Shown: positions 15,101 through 50,158, numbered from the stretch's first letter. The stretch: 64,000 nucleotides of DNA from Glandiceps talaboti (GCF_964340395.1 NC_135565.1:21369709-21433708), one strand, 5' to 3'. The notes: generated by a model from the letters alone, not told the origin. Made by a program: numbers and translations.

Positions 15101-16785
15101 ACTTACAAGCACCACAAATTATAATATCGATGGATTCATATGTTTATTGATATCTGCGTAATAGTAATGTTTTGTGAATTAAACAACATTTTAACATCGG
15201 CTGACTTGCACCTTAATCAGTTTGATAAAGTCGTGAAGGGCGTTTTATTTTCATCTGGTTTACATCGGTTAACAAGGCTAGTGTATATCACACCATTGAA
15301 CAAACAACAAAATAATGTTAAAGACACACCACAGAAAATTGAAGCCAGAACGAGTTGTTTGGTGTCGTTATTGGAAATAAAAAAAAACTGCAGAGTCATG
15401 GTGGGCGAATGGTTAGAGTGGCCGGCTTGGAATGTGCAGGTTGAAGGTTCGAATACCATGCATCGCTGCCATTTGTTTCTGAGTGGCTGAGGTTTTTGGG
15501 CAAGATTTGAACCACGAATGTGCTTCAGTCAACCCAGCTGTATAATTGAGGACCTGGTACGATAGAGGTTGTAATGTGAATGCTTCAATCCTATGCGCTT
15601 TAAAGTGGCAATGGATTGTATGCTCCCCAGGTAGTTGAGGAAGTATAAAGGGCCGTTGTGCCGCTATAGACCCGTGCCAAAAATTGTGAAGGGGTAATAA
15701 TCGTAAAGCGCTTTGAGCACAAAGTGGGAAAGTGCTATGTACAAACTAACATTATTATAAACTCAGCTTGTGCTCATTTAATTTATGTTTGTGTGGTTAA
15801 AGGAATCTATAAAACACCCACAATGCAATCTAATAGTAAATAAATAATTACTACACACCAACATAATGATTATATAAATGATATTTCTTCGGTTCACTCG
15901 ACTCATTCAACGTGATCTTTTGATTTTGGTCAAACTACCATTTATTTTATAATATTACTTTCAGCATATTAATTAATTCCAGTTATTTTTTATCCAAATG
16001 GTAAACTCACGTATACTAGACTTCTGATAACAATTCTGTTTATGTTGATCCCAGCAGCAATTGTATTGTGTACAGGATTGTGGCCCAGGTATAAATGCGC
16101 TGTCCAATATAGTACATGGTATTCTAAGATCAGGTGCAGTCCAACATGGCGAACCTATATCGAGCGAGGCAAGATAAAGTGATTATCACAGAAACTCTAT
16201 CGTCTCAAACTTGCTATGGAGAGTGTTTATTTCTATTCTATTCTATTCTATTCTATTCTATTCTATTCTATTCTATTCTATTCTATTCTATTCTATTCTA
16301 TTCTATTCTATTCTATTCATTTTCAGCCTTGAATAATTCATAATTCATACATAATTCTGTAATAATATGAGATAAAATATAAATTAAAAACAATTTAAAA
16401 AGTATGTGCTTTTATTCACTGAAAATGAAATCAATAAATGAAAGAAAAATTCAGGAAGCAATTATTTTTTTTATTTTATATTTTGACGACAAAACTAATT
16501 TTATTAAGTTTGAGCAATGTACGGACAAGTGGTATTAGGTTAATATCTTTATAACAAAAACAACAAATACAACAACATATTAATAAATAAATAAATAAAT
16601 AAATAAATAAACAGTCATCACCATAAACAACTACAAAAATACCATTAATGGTTCGTTCAATTGTTTGATATATAAATTTATAAACATGTACACGTACCTT
16701 CATTTGAAAGTCCAGTTATGTCAAAAGTGACAACAGATATCAGTATTAATGCTAAACTAAAGACAGTATATGATATTTTATCCAT
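1..16785 (-). CDS. Left-arm copy of the mosaic lectin/LRR GPCR (5' half, partial)
   Basis: This is the N-terminal half of a multi-domain receptor and continues beyond the left edge. Exons in transcription order: 16785-16698, 16154-16017, 11904-11593, 11298-11029, 10537-10256, 7217-7095, 6591-6301, 5663-5299, 4243-4090, 3564-3310, 3079-2651, 1920-1720, 1142-1061, 530-379. All have GT..AG borders and compatible phases, and summed they give 3,142 nt with no stop. They encode a signal peptide, then trefoil, F5/8C-like, kringle, EGF, Link-like, F5/8C, PAN, CUB and C-type lectin domains. Every exon has a counterpart of equal phase in the right-arm gene; only exon 3 (312 versus 306 nt) and exon 5 (282 versus 249 nt) differ in length, both in frame. 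Whether LDLa, LRR and 7TM exons follow lies outside the window. I infer a type-I-like membrane receptor by homology to the right copy. The first ATG precedes a clear hydrophobic leader, which fixes the start. Confidence 0.8.
379..1920 (-). CDS. Left copy exons 12-14: C-type lectin domain
   Basis: Exons 1920-1720, 1142-1061 and 530-379 together code one C-type lectin-like domain. It has the paired N-terminal cysteines with H-C-Y-E-L-F, then W-x-D-S-K-Q-V-C, W-I-Y-I-G-L-S-D, E-G-Q-Y-S-W-S-D-G-S, Q-P-D, D-C-V and I-C-K. The sugar-binding triplet is not a clear EPN/QPD-plus-WND pair, so carbohydrate binding is not assured. Confidence 0.8.
719..774. repeat. (TTG)n microsatellite
   Basis: About 18 units in a left-arm intron. 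It is nearly absent at the right-arm equivalent near 34,780, which instead has a gaca run. Confidence 0.95.
1288..1465. repeat. Minisatellite, about 60-bp unit, three copies (left arm)
   Basis: Unit gttagctaatttttatc...ccttacagtacgtgtactaa. The right arm near 34,080-34,195 has only two copies. Confidence 0.8.
2651..3564 (-). CDS. Left copy exons 10-11: PAN/apple and CUB domains
   Basis: Exon 3564-3310 codes a PAN/apple module (EDCLHLC, DRTCSTVNYN, C-I-L). Exon 3079-2651 codes a CUB domain, with paired cysteines around C-x-NYTSGVLSTRDYP and a Y-x-D-K-I-E-I strand. The 143-codon CUB exon gives a protein identical to the right copy. A long CAT/CAC trinucleotide array lies in the intron between them. 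Confidence 0.8.
3098..3290. repeat. (CAT)n/(CAC)n compound microsatellite
   Basis: Array just upstream of the left CUB exon; it gives spurious His-, Met- and Val-rich frames. The right equivalent is 32,512-32,615. Confidence 0.95.
4090..5663 (-). CDS. Left copy exons 8-9: second F5/8C (discoidin) domain
   Basis: Exons 5663-5299 and 4243-4090 join in phase 0. The join places a S-D-D-G-x-S-W motif before ISPPVLANYIHYEGEV, the classic F5/8C order (SxDGxxW, then PPxxAxYIRxxP). Exon 8 is flanked on both sides by copies of one MITE family. An open stretch in the intervening intron is not needed. Confidence 0.65.
4321..4912. mobile_element. MITE (catatgg family), left arm, intron 8, with extra internal sequence
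   Basis: Ends tcttaaagtggccatatgga and tccatatgaccatatta. It is about 280 bp longer than the right-arm copy because of internal sequence that includes poly-T and poly-G tracts. Confidence 0.7.
5684..6002. mobile_element. MITE (catatgg family), left arm, intron 7
   Basis: Terminal inverted repeats cttaaagtggccatatggat and atccatatggcc(a/t)ctt with further inside similarity. The element ends about 20 bp from the acceptor of the second F5/8C exon. Confidence 0.8.
6301..7217 (-). CDS. Left copy exons 6-7: EGF domain and Link-like domain
   Basis: Exon 7217-7095 codes one EGF repeat (MCRNGGTC, CICPIGYSGTKCE). Exon 6591-6301 codes about 97 residues with an early A-C, a central W-x-W and a late GVFC, a layout that recalls hyaluronan-binding Link modules. 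The Link assignment is tentative. A MITE lies immediately beyond exon 7 in the next intron. Confidence 0.6.
7238..8333. mobile_element. Left-arm-only element with core satellite and short terminal inverted repeats
   Basis: It is absent at the same site in the right arm (near 28,585). It begins ttttacctcccgtaaggg and ends cccttacgagaggc, an imperfect inverted repeat of about 15 bp. A (GTCT)n microsatellite and a conserved block are followed by about six copies of a satellite of about 147 bp (repeats near 7,584, 7,731, 7,877, 8,030, 8,162 and 8,284). The architecture resembles pearl or DINE-like non-autonomous elements. No coding capacity is seen. Confidence 0.7.
9082..9240. repeat. Minisatellite, 52-bp unit, three copies (left arm)
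   Basis: Units at 9,082, 9,134 and 9,186 contain cttgtaattggctgcaagtg, itself an imperfect palindrome. The same array is in the right arm. Confidence 0.9.
10256..10537 (-). CDS. Left copy exon 5: kringle domain
   Basis: This single 282-nt exon of phase 1 codes a kringle: CYW, YRGEVGVSKNG, C-x-x-W, NFCR, and the closing cysteines. It has 11 residues between the SRYG and NDLDNN segments that are absent from the right copy. Its length is therefore closer to a standard kringle of about 80-85 residues. Confidence 0.75.
11029..11904 (-). CDS. Left copy exons 3-4: first F5/8C-like (galactose-binding-like) domain
   Basis: Exons 11904-11593 and 11298-11029 join in phase 1. The product ends with paired cysteines and a KEVEVYTS stretch. 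That matches the closing strand of discoidin/fucolectin-like domains, where family members have L-C-E-V-E-V. The fit is weaker than for the second F5/8C module. Relative to the right copy this exon 3 carries two extra residues and at least a dozen substitutions, all in frame. Confidence 0.6.
12056..12135. repeat. (GT)n microsatellite
   Basis: About 39 dinucleotide units. Right-arm equivalent (AC)n at 25,022-25,094. Confidence 0.95.
12630..13662. mobile_element. Left-arm-only insertion with a 140-bp hairpin end
   Basis: The right arm is continuous at about 23,560 where this block of about 1.03 kb sits in the left arm. One end carries a near-perfect hairpin (13,516-13,655). The other end has smaller palindromes built on ggtaaaat (12,665-12,687). 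No open frame of note, so probably a non-autonomous transposon. Confidence 0.6.
13516..13655. repeat. Long hairpin (nested inverted repeats)
   Basis: Outer arms gcaataac...cccgccgaaggcggg pair with cccgccttcggcggg...gttattgc. Inner arms ggtacaattcgc and tatagcac pair with gcgaattgtacc and gtgctata. Nearly all 140 bp can fold. It is much more GC-rich than its surroundings. Confidence 0.85.
13930..14385 (+). mobile_element. LINE remnant, left arm (internally deleted)
   Basis: This has the same 3' end as the right-arm LINE (HWNSLPTTIKPISNRHQFKK, then aataaagattcattcgatat). The reverse transcriptase part of about 0.8 kb is missing, and the flanking sequence joins directly to the 3' piece near 13,985. 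Confidence 0.75.
15391..15752 (+). mobile_element. tRNA-derived SINE (left-arm copy)
   Basis: The head contains a pol III A box (tgggcgaatggttagagtgg) and a B box (ggttcgaatacc, 15446-15457) at tRNA-like spacing. A conserved body follows (cagtcaacccagctgtataa) and a tail with gcgctttgagc, aaagtgggaaagtgctatgt and attatta. This is the layout of widespread invertebrate tRNA SINEs. It is shared with the right arm. Confidence 0.75.
16017..16785 (-). CDS. Left copy exons 1-2: signal peptide and trefoil domain
   Basis: Exon 1 (16785-16698) opens with an ATG and codes a hydrophobic leader of about 20 residues. Exon 2 (16154-16017) codes a six-cysteine P-type trefoil module with the family's R-x-x-C, C-x4-CC and final CY spacing. 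The intron holds a (TTCTA)n microsatellite. The exon lengths of 88 and 138 nt are identical to the right copy. Confidence 0.75.
16226..16317. repeat. (TTCTA)n microsatellite
   Basis: About 18 pentanucleotide units in intron 1 of the left copy. The right equivalent (TAGAA)n at 19,915-20,018 is longer and interrupted. Confidence 0.95.
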
Positions 16786-17446
16786 TTTACTGTCTTTAAC
16801 ATTTCGAACCTTGCTTTCTTGAGCTTCTGTCCGCTATAAATGATTTCGAAAAGTGATATGTTCTCTATTTAGTCTAACAGATGCTTGAAAGGCACGACGT
16901 CACATATCGTGTCAGCAAGTTGGCATGGTTACAACAGAAGACAAAGGGCACATATCCGCCAGAACATAAACTCTTTTCAGTTTTGAGGTCCTCCTTCTTT
17001 AATTTCTTACAATGTCATCCACGTTTTTGAAACTTTCTTTAATTCCAGATCACTAATCTAACCATCACCAATGTCTCATAAGATTTGTGGTTTTTCAAAG
17101 GCCTATCTTTCCACAAAAATGATCTAAAGCCACCTTTCGTTGTTTAGATCAGAAAATATGAAAAGGCTGTTTAACGGGCCTAACCTAGCCATATTTTTGT
17201 CTCTGATACAAACACAGTAATTGCAATTTCATGACAAGGTATTCACTAGAAGGAGGATAATACAACGTGTTATGACTGACATCAGCCCCCGGAGGGGTGG
17301 GGGGGGGGCGCAGGCAAATACCATAGATGGCAATACACAGCGGATACGCCCAAAAAGTTTTTTTTAATGCTGGTTGGTATCAGAAAGGGTTTACTGTTCA
17401 TGAGGTGGTGGTATGAGAATGGGTAGATAGGGTGAATCAAAACTGT

Positions 17447-18792
17447 TTCATTCTAGCCTCTTTTGCCAGTTTCTCAGTGTTGAAATTCTTTTCTGTTACT
17501 ACATGTTCGTATGTATCTGATTGTTTGGCCTTTAATGAACCCTTTCAAAACTGAGTCCAGGTGGCATGATTGCCTTTGTAAATATTGGAATGTGTCCGTT
17601 TGCTTAGCATAAGTTTTAAAATCCAATATTTGGTCTTGGCGGTGTCATTGACCTTTGTGTATTGTAAGATACCCATCATTTGTACACATGTATCACCACA
17701 CCATGCTCGACATACATGGTACCCAAAATGGCCAAGCTCATAGGGTTTCACATTTATGATTTTTACATCAGAATTGTTGATGTTTACAAGTACATACCTG
17801 ATTAGATGAATGTAATGCGAATACCTACCGTTCGACGATGGATCTTATACGTGTATTCGTCTTTATATATACTTGTACTGTTGCGAAAACATACCACATG
17901 GACTTAGTGACCAAGGTGCTCAGTGCGCATGGCAGATAACATAGCATTTAGCACCCTCATCGACATAACACACAAAGAGTTATCATTCGTTTTCATGATC
18001 ACAACCAAATGACTGCAGTGAACCATGTCAGCATGGTCACATTGGATAGTTATTGACTGACAACGAGAAATCATATGGACTTAAACACTGTTTGCTAATT
18101 ACATTTAAATACCTATTTTAGACAAATTATTATGTAGTCGATATTCTGTATAGGTGATTTTATTAAAATGTTCAATGTATATTCACACAACTTGGTTGAA
18201 CCGTGATTCTTAATACACAAAATAACAATTTAACTTCATAAGCCTGACATTGTTTGCTGTTTTCAGTTTCACCGAACTGAACCAAATGATAGTTTTGCTT
18301 CAAACATTGTGCTGGTAAAGAGAAGGAATCAAATCTGCATCCGACAAACAAAACTAGCTTATGGGCTTTGCCTAGTTATGATATTAAGAATGTTGAAATA
18401 CTGGCATCTCTACTTGATGAACAATACGAGTAAACTCTGGGCAAACAATTATGGGAACAATGAGACCGATGAAGAGACCCTATAGCTGGTTTCGAAACGT
18501 TCAGCTAGAAGGATCAATTATTACCGATCCGGGAACGTATCGCCAATAGTTTCCCTACTCAAACCAACCCAACCTGTACGTAAGAACCACACGGCTGGTT
18601 ATCTCGAACCCAACTACCATACAACCTGGATGAACTTTGTCCATTTGTTTGGAGCCCCATTTTGCCCCCCCCCCCCTTCCCCCCTCACACATTGTGTAGC
18701 ATGAGTGACGAAAGTACGGAAGTTTTGAAGGTGGATACACCAGGTTGAAACGCTTCCAGTGTTGACTGCATAGTCTCTGTTAATTAACGCCA
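17447..18792. other. Central spacer between the inverted arms
   Basis: This 1.35-kb stretch separates the two arms and lies between the divergent start codons (16,785 and 19,439). It would hold any shared promoter, but I see no convincing TATA box or other core element. About 17,995-18,356 is a repeat that also lies 3' of the receptor gene. The segment just after it (about 18,362-18,390) shares a run of about 28 bases with 57,498-57,526. Short open frames here look non-coding. Confidence 0.7.
17995..18356 (-). repeat. Dispersed repeat copy in the palindrome spacer
   Basis: It matches the reverse complement of about 44,963-45,343 over its length, with scattered substitutions. The edges are abrupt on both sides. 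No terminal inverted repeats were seen. Confidence 0.75.
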
Positions 18793-19438
18793 GTTTTCAT
18801 TCACCCTACCCATTCTCATACCACCACCTCATGAAAAGTATACCTTTTCTGATACCAACCAGCACAAAAAAAAAGTTTTCGGGCGGACCCTCTGTGTATT
18901 GCCGTCTATGGGAGTTGACAACCCCACACCCCCCCCCTCCAGGGGCTTATGTCAGTCCTAACACGATATTCTCCTTCTAGTGAATACCTTGTCATGAATT
19001 TGTAATTACTGTGTTTGTATCAGAGCCAAAAATATGGCTTTGTTAGGCCCGTTAAACAGCCTTTTCATATTTTCTGGCCTAAACAACGAAAGGTGGATTT
19101 AGATCATTTTTGTGGAAGGATAGGCCTTTGAAAAACTACAAATCTTATGAGACATAGGTGATGGTTAGATTAGAGATCCGGAATTTAGGGAAAGTTTCAA
19201 TGACGCGGATGGCATTGTAAGAAATTAAACAAGGAGAACCTCAAAACTGAAAAGAGTTTATGTTCTGTCGGATATGTGCCCTTTGTCTTCTGCCGTAACC
19301 ATGCCAACTTCCTGACACGATGTGACGTCGTGCATTCAAGCATCTGTTAGACTAAATGGAGAACATATCACTTTTTGAAATCATTTATAGCGGACAGAAG
19401 CTCTAGAAAGCGAGGTTCGAAATGTTAAAGACAGTAAA

Positions 19439-44688
<25,250 letters not shown>

Positions 44689-44962
44689 CTATGAAAGTTA
44701 GATTTAAATCTAGATGCCAAAGTTAATACAGTACACATGTTTTACTGAGTTAAGAAAAATTATATCAAAGTTTAGTACCATTGATGTGTTAGCGTTTCAA
44801 TCTCTTTTACTGAAGAATTCTTAAAATATTAATTCATGGCAGTAAACATTAGGGGTTTCAGCTTGGAGATCAAGTTGAAATTGTTCAAATCAATGTTTTT
44901 CGTGCCTATATTATATCTCCCAAATGAACTTGGAAATTTTGTTTTTTGTACTTTATAAGTTA

Positions 44963-45343
44963 TAGACTGATTTTGTTTGTCAGATACAGATTTGATTCCT
45001 TCTCTTTACCAGCACAATGTTTGAAGTAAAACTATCATTTGGTTCAGTTCGGTGAAACTGAAAACAGCAAACAATGTTGGGTTTATGAAGTTAAATTGTT
45101 ATTTTGTGTATGTCATTAAGAATCACGGTTCAACCAAGCTATGTGAATATACATTGAACATTTTAATAAAATCACCTCTCCAGAATATCGACTACAAACC
45201 TGGCATAATAATTTGTCTAAATATGTATCTAAATGTAATTAGCAAACAGTGTTTAAGTCCATATTATTTCTTGTTGTCAGTCAATAACTATCCAATGTGA
45301 CCATGCTGACATGGTTCACTGCAATCAGTCGGTTGTGATCATT
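44963..45343 (+). repeat. Dispersed repeat copy 3' of the receptor gene
   Basis: This is the inverse-orientation partner of the spacer repeat at 17,995-18,356. It starts about 275 bp after the receptor stop codon and contains an AATAAA. It is directly followed by a second repeat. Confidence 0.75.
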
Positions 45344-45344
45344 A

Positions 45345-45553
45345 ATATATATATGAATTTCAACATTGTGATACCAAATAATGAATTGAAAACTTACATT
45401 ACCACTGTGAATATATCACTATGTCAAACTACTTTCTTTTAAAGATAGCAAAAATATGTTGTTGTCCAACAGACTATAATTTGAAATGAATCTCAAGCTA
45501 TATTTTCAAGCTTCTTCATAAATTACATGATAGTACATACACTCTTTATATAT
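45345..45553 (-). repeat. Dispersed repeat, partner of 60,463-60,663
   Basis: Its reverse complement closely follows 60,463-60,663, including the run from gtaatgtaagttttcaattc through ggtatcacaatgttgaaatt. Together with the preceding repeat it may be one element of about 590 bp. Confidence 0.7.
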
Positions 45554-45642
45554 TGACTGACAATTTCGGGAGAGGACGTCGCTTATGTTGTTATATTTAG
45601 TCTTGTTTGTCTTTATTACATTTGAAATAACATTTTCATCAG

Positions 45643-45769
45643 GAAATTATGGAAAGACATGTTGACTTCTTTGATTGTGAGTGATTTTATAGAACAAAGA
45701 GTAAACGCCATCAATGACAGTGAGGGTGAACCCAGGGTACCGTCAGGTGACAACTATCCCCCTAAGTAG
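45643..45769 (+). CDS. Candidate alternative terminal exon (weak)
   Basis: A strong pyrimidine-rich acceptor (ttttcatcag) opens a frame reading KLWKDMLTSLIVSDFIEQRV, then an acidic end and TAG at 45767-45769. The composition looks coding and it lies just downstream of the receptor tail. I found no upstream donor with the matching phase 2, so its link to the receptor gene is unproven. Confidence 0.25.
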
Positions 45770-46348
45770 CACGTACAAACCCCTCAGCGTGTACACAATA
45801 CATGACATGGTATGGAGAGACGGGCAATGCTTCTTGGAACCGGAAACACGTCTATTAACAGGACAATAGATAATACTGGTGAGACTTATGATAATGTACT
45901 GATCACAAATCTTTAATTTAATTAAACTTTATTTTGCAATGGCGCTATAAGGGTAACATATAACAATACGGCAAGAAAGGACCAAATGACAAACTACAAG
46001 ATAGAAATAGAGGGAGAACATAACAAACTGCGGTACATAGTGATAATTTATAACTTAGGCCTGGATAAATTAAACTGCAAATCTGTACTAGTAACAAAGT
46101 CTATCTTAATATAAAGAAGATTGACATGTTTCAGTAACATTTTCATGAAAATCCAGTGTTAGCTTTTTCGGTTTCGTCAATTCAAGAAATGTTGCTGTAA
46201 TAATTTAGTTCACTATTTTAACACCATTTGAGAAGATATCCAGGCACAAATCTTTAACTTTATATCTAAGTATATGTGAATATATAAACATTCTAGGCCT
46301 ATATATTTGAGATAAGTGTTTAATTGTCTTCTTGTTCTGCTTTGTTAG

Positions 46349-46533
46349 AAGACCCACGTGAAATCAACGAATTATCAGCACGTATGCCTGAGAAAGTTGA
46401 TGAATTGCGTCAGTATGTTGCTGATATGACAGCTGGAGCACTACCAGCATTTTATCCAGACAGTACACCTGACATTTCGGATCCTAATAACTCAGAAGCT
46501 AATAAAGGCATCTGGGTTCCAAATTGGTGTTGA
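46349..46533 (+). pseudogene. Orphan last exon of an arylsulfatase B-like gene
   Basis: After an acceptor (tttgttag) the frame reads EDPREINELSARMPEKVDEL and ends GIWVPNWC before TGA. That is the characteristic sulfatase C-terminus (xDPxExxNLAxxxPxxVxxL... G.WxPW). Known arylsulfatases have an N-terminal catalytic domain with CxPSR, and none is visible upstream. The complete receptor gene on the same strand occupies the space where it would be. Two AATAAA signals follow at about 46,711 and 46,729. It is probably a gene fragment left by duplication. A very long upstream intron spanning the receptor is possible but less likely. Confidence 0.6.
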
Positions 46534-46876
46534 ATATACTATGTAGATTGCTAAATTTAAGTTACATCTCTATCTTGACCTATTAAACTATTTCAAATAC
46601 AGTAATGATCAGATATTACGCATGTAGATTACTCATTTTTTGTATCATCCATGTAGAACTGAATTTGATTGTCATATTGTTGTCAATGTATGTTTTAGAA
46701 TATGGTAGGTAATAAATACGACAGTGCAAATAAATCATGCTAAGCTTGTTACTGAGTGTCTATTAATTTATGTTTTATTGTGAAATACATGTATATTGGC
46801 GTTTAAAGGTATTGGAATGTTCAATATAGAATGTAGAAAGAACACTTTAAACTTCCAAGAAGTACTTTTTCTTTTT

Positions 46877-46991
<115 letters not shown>

Positions 46992-47290
46992 GCAGCCTGG
47001 CTTGGAAGAAAACCCTGTAAAAAACTTGTTGTACCTCTATTTCCATGTAAATGCAGACCCAGACCTCTAGCTCTCCAAATCACAGTCATATACTTGTTAA
47101 AATGGTTTAAATGGTCTGAAAATGGAAGTTTCCAAGGGTTTCTAGATAACATTAATATAACTTTATTACCGCTTTCATAAAAAGCATTGGAAATTGGCTT
47201 TCCACCTGCACTCATAAATAAGGTGACCGAAATTAAAAAACAAAACAATGAAGGGAAAGTAAACAACCATCTGCCTTTCCAAAACTTGCC

Positions 47291-47473
47291 ATGATGGTGC
47301 TCTACTCCCTGTCTGTGTGCACCTTGGGGTATGTATGGGTTACTCGGTTAATCATAGAGCACTGCTGCTTTCCTCGACGTCCGAACAATACGAAAATCAT
47401 CCCCGATTTACACTTCTACAGAATACCAAGGAACAAAGCTCTGAAGAAACGGTACAACCCCCAATTTGAGTGA
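47291..47473 (+). pseudogene. Possible THAP-like zinc-finger fragment
   Basis: A 60-codon frame contains HCCFPRRPNN followed by DLHFYRIPRNKALKKRY. THAP domains have a CC/C-x-P start and an F-x-F/Y-P segment followed by basic residues. The downstream C-x2-H pair is missing, and there is no long frame around it. THAP domains are common in transposases, so this may be a transposon relic. A chance frame cannot be excluded. Confidence 0.25.
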
Positions 47474-49384
47474 GGGCGCTGTCTTGTCAATTTCCTGTTT
47501 GCAGTCTATAATGGCCTATTGAATACTACATTTGAGTCACACAGTCAATCCTTGTACCCTATAAAAGTGTTCTACTTCGTTAAATAATTGTTTAGTCAGT
47601 AGCGATTTCTGAGATGATATTACGATGGAGCTGGCTAGTTTACATGTAAAGTGGAGACTGACATGTTTTACAAAACAAATATTTGTTTTATCTAGTAGGT
47701 CCTACCAAAACAAACCAGTTTGGCAAATATTGTTTTGTAATTTATTTTAACCATTTTGGAAGGTATGATTTTTTCCACTATAAAACACATTAAAACAACT
47801 GTATTGTTTTTAAAGCAATGGATATTAAATTTTAAAGTTGTCATAATTTTGCAACTCTTTGCACTCACCCACGATTCGTCTGGAGATTTATCCGCAATAA
47901 TAAGTGACAGTAAGTGAAGAAAGAAATAATTGCCTGCGTTGAAATTTCCATCGACAGTCACAGATTGTGAGTATTATGTAGTGGACAACGTTCAATATGC
48001 CATTCTACTACTGTGTGCTGTATTACCAGTATATCGTGGATATGATTGTATTCTAAGTTAGGGAGCTTTAATAGATAGGATTGGAGGTGAGCTGAGGTGC
48101 ACAATCTGTGACCTGTATGTACATATACGCAGAGTGTAGTAAACTTTGCCCTGTAACTTGCAATGCAATGTCGCCCGTGACAAGGCAGCAAGTGTCGCGC
48201 AGACTGAACTCCACAATTCTGCAGAAATGCACCCTTTCTTGAAGTTTTGGATAAAGACTACACCTGACATATGTTAAATGATACCAGAACACCAACACAA
48301 CAGAGAAAGTAAGTACGATTTATATGAAACTTAATACATGTACGTACAACTACTGGCCAATCAGTGATTGATGCAAAGACGCTGTATTCGTATTCTATGC
48401 GTAGTTCACTGACAGTAGAGCTGTGCGATGTCGATGTTGTCAGTCGAACACACCGCGCACCGTCTAGTCTGGAATGTTTAGATAATATACGTATAAAGAT
48501 CATCTCTACGACCACAGTTGTCACATTAACCAAATTATTGAATAGTTTATGGTAGTTTACTGTGAACATGAACAACGTCACTGTGTCAGTCACTTCCTGA
48601 AAAAATCCTGAATGAGTGGGCTTCCTCCCGGGGGTGGGGGTGGGGGTGCATGGGTGTTCCCATGCACGCCAAAAGTAGGAGGGTAGTGAGTAGTGAGTGC
48701 GATGGATTTTCCCTCACGCCATATTTGATTACTATATGGTGTTGTCATGGATACTGGCAGTATGGCAGAGTCGTTTCTAATGAAATAGGTAAATTTCTGG
48801 GAAATACCCCTCCACTCACCATGTATGGATCGAAACTTTGTACCTACATTGTAATGTGAGTTCCATGATAACCTTTGAACATTTCCAACAATGGCGGGGG
48901 GGGGGGGGGGGGGGGTGTTAGGATGAACTTGTACTAGTGCCTTGAAAATAATGTTATTTATATACAACTCTGGACATTTAATAATATTAATAAATATTTA
49001 GGACATCTATTAAACTGTATTGACATACAGTTTCAGACTGACCCAGGCAAGACTGGCGATGACATCAGAGTTGTATTGGAATGCCCCAGTACCTCATTAT
49101 CACACCTGTATCAAGATAAGAGTCCACTACCCTAGGCAGTTCTATTTATTCTTATGTTTGTCATAACACCATCAACACACAGATAGTTTGATATGTCTAC
49201 CAGACTTTCCTACATTTGTACTTGTTGCTGTTGAACTTGTTAAATACTGTTGTCATGGCAATGACATACATGTAGTTATTGGTACAATATTGCATGGATT
49301 GGTAAGTACACATATTATGTAGTGATTATGTCAATAGTTTTAGTCCTTAATTTACATGTAATTATAGTAAGGCCAAACAAAAAA

Positions 49385-49740
49385 TATTGTGTGGTTCTGA
49401 TTATGCTCAATTTTAGAATAGGTGGGGCAGGTAGATTTTTTATTTTATTTTTTTAATATATATTCTTCTCATATGTGGCTAGTTCAGGTAGTTATGTTTT
49501 CTGTTGTTTTCCATATGGTCTCTGTGTTATTGGTTTGTTATCATCAGATGTACAGCCATTACAGATTGGAAGAACAGTTTTATATTGTCTTTTTAAGTTG
49601 ATGTCAGTTAATGTAGCCACTATTACTTGTGAGACTTAACACAATTTTCATGATTTTATTATGTTTTTCTTGAATAAGTAAACAAAAGTTTATGGTTGGC
49701 ATGAAAAACGAGGTCGGGTCGGTTAACCGGAACGAAACAA
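49385..49740. mobile_element. TIR element copy A (attgtgtggttctga)
   Basis: Starts attgtgtggttctgatta and ends taaccggaacgaaacaa, an imperfect inverted repeat. The interior (gaataggtggggcaggtaga) recurs in copies B and C. Confidence 0.65.
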
Positions 49741-50158
49741 GTTTTTTTCTTAGTCCTAATAGGTCTGTCTGTGTGAATGTTCATGAGTGGTTCACATTTT
49801 TGCCTTTTGCTGATTAATAATATCCTTTGAAAATATGGCATGTAATTGTAATCAGATATTGGGAAGTCACAAATTGTTGGTGTTTACTATATAATTTATG
49901 TACAATATCTCTGAGGGTTTTGTGGATATACCCTTCATATTACCATTATGGATCTTGACTGAGCAAGTTAACCTTGACCATCCAAGGTCATGTTTCAAAC
50001 TCAAGAGAAAAAAATACAGTAAAAAGGTCACACATCAAACATAATACTGTTGACCTTTGACCCAGACATTTTAACTCTTCATATGGATGCAATAACACAG
50101 ATGTCATGTGTAAATAGCTAGCAGTATTTATGATTTATAATAAACTTTCTGTCTTTTC

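Larger units (their letters stand above)
1..17446 (-). repeat. Left arm of giant inverted repeat
   Basis: Read as reverse complement, this arm follows the right arm from about 18,793 to 35,515 with small substitutions, indels and a few large arm-specific insertions. The first bases of the window pair with about 35,515, so the true outer end lies off the window. The inner end is near 17,446, where both arms read gagaatgggta/tacccattctc and then part. Confidence 0.9.

Noticed and set aside
15140-15490. A 116-codon frame on the plus strand.
   Set aside because: It runs through the tRNA-derived SINE and has no protein homology.
17545-17751. A 68-codon frame in the palindrome spacer.
   Set aside because: No recognisable domain, no splice context and no partner in the arms; likely chance.
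48258-48593. A 111-codon frame on the minus strand.
   Set aside because: No domain, no splice signals in register and biased composition; likely chance.
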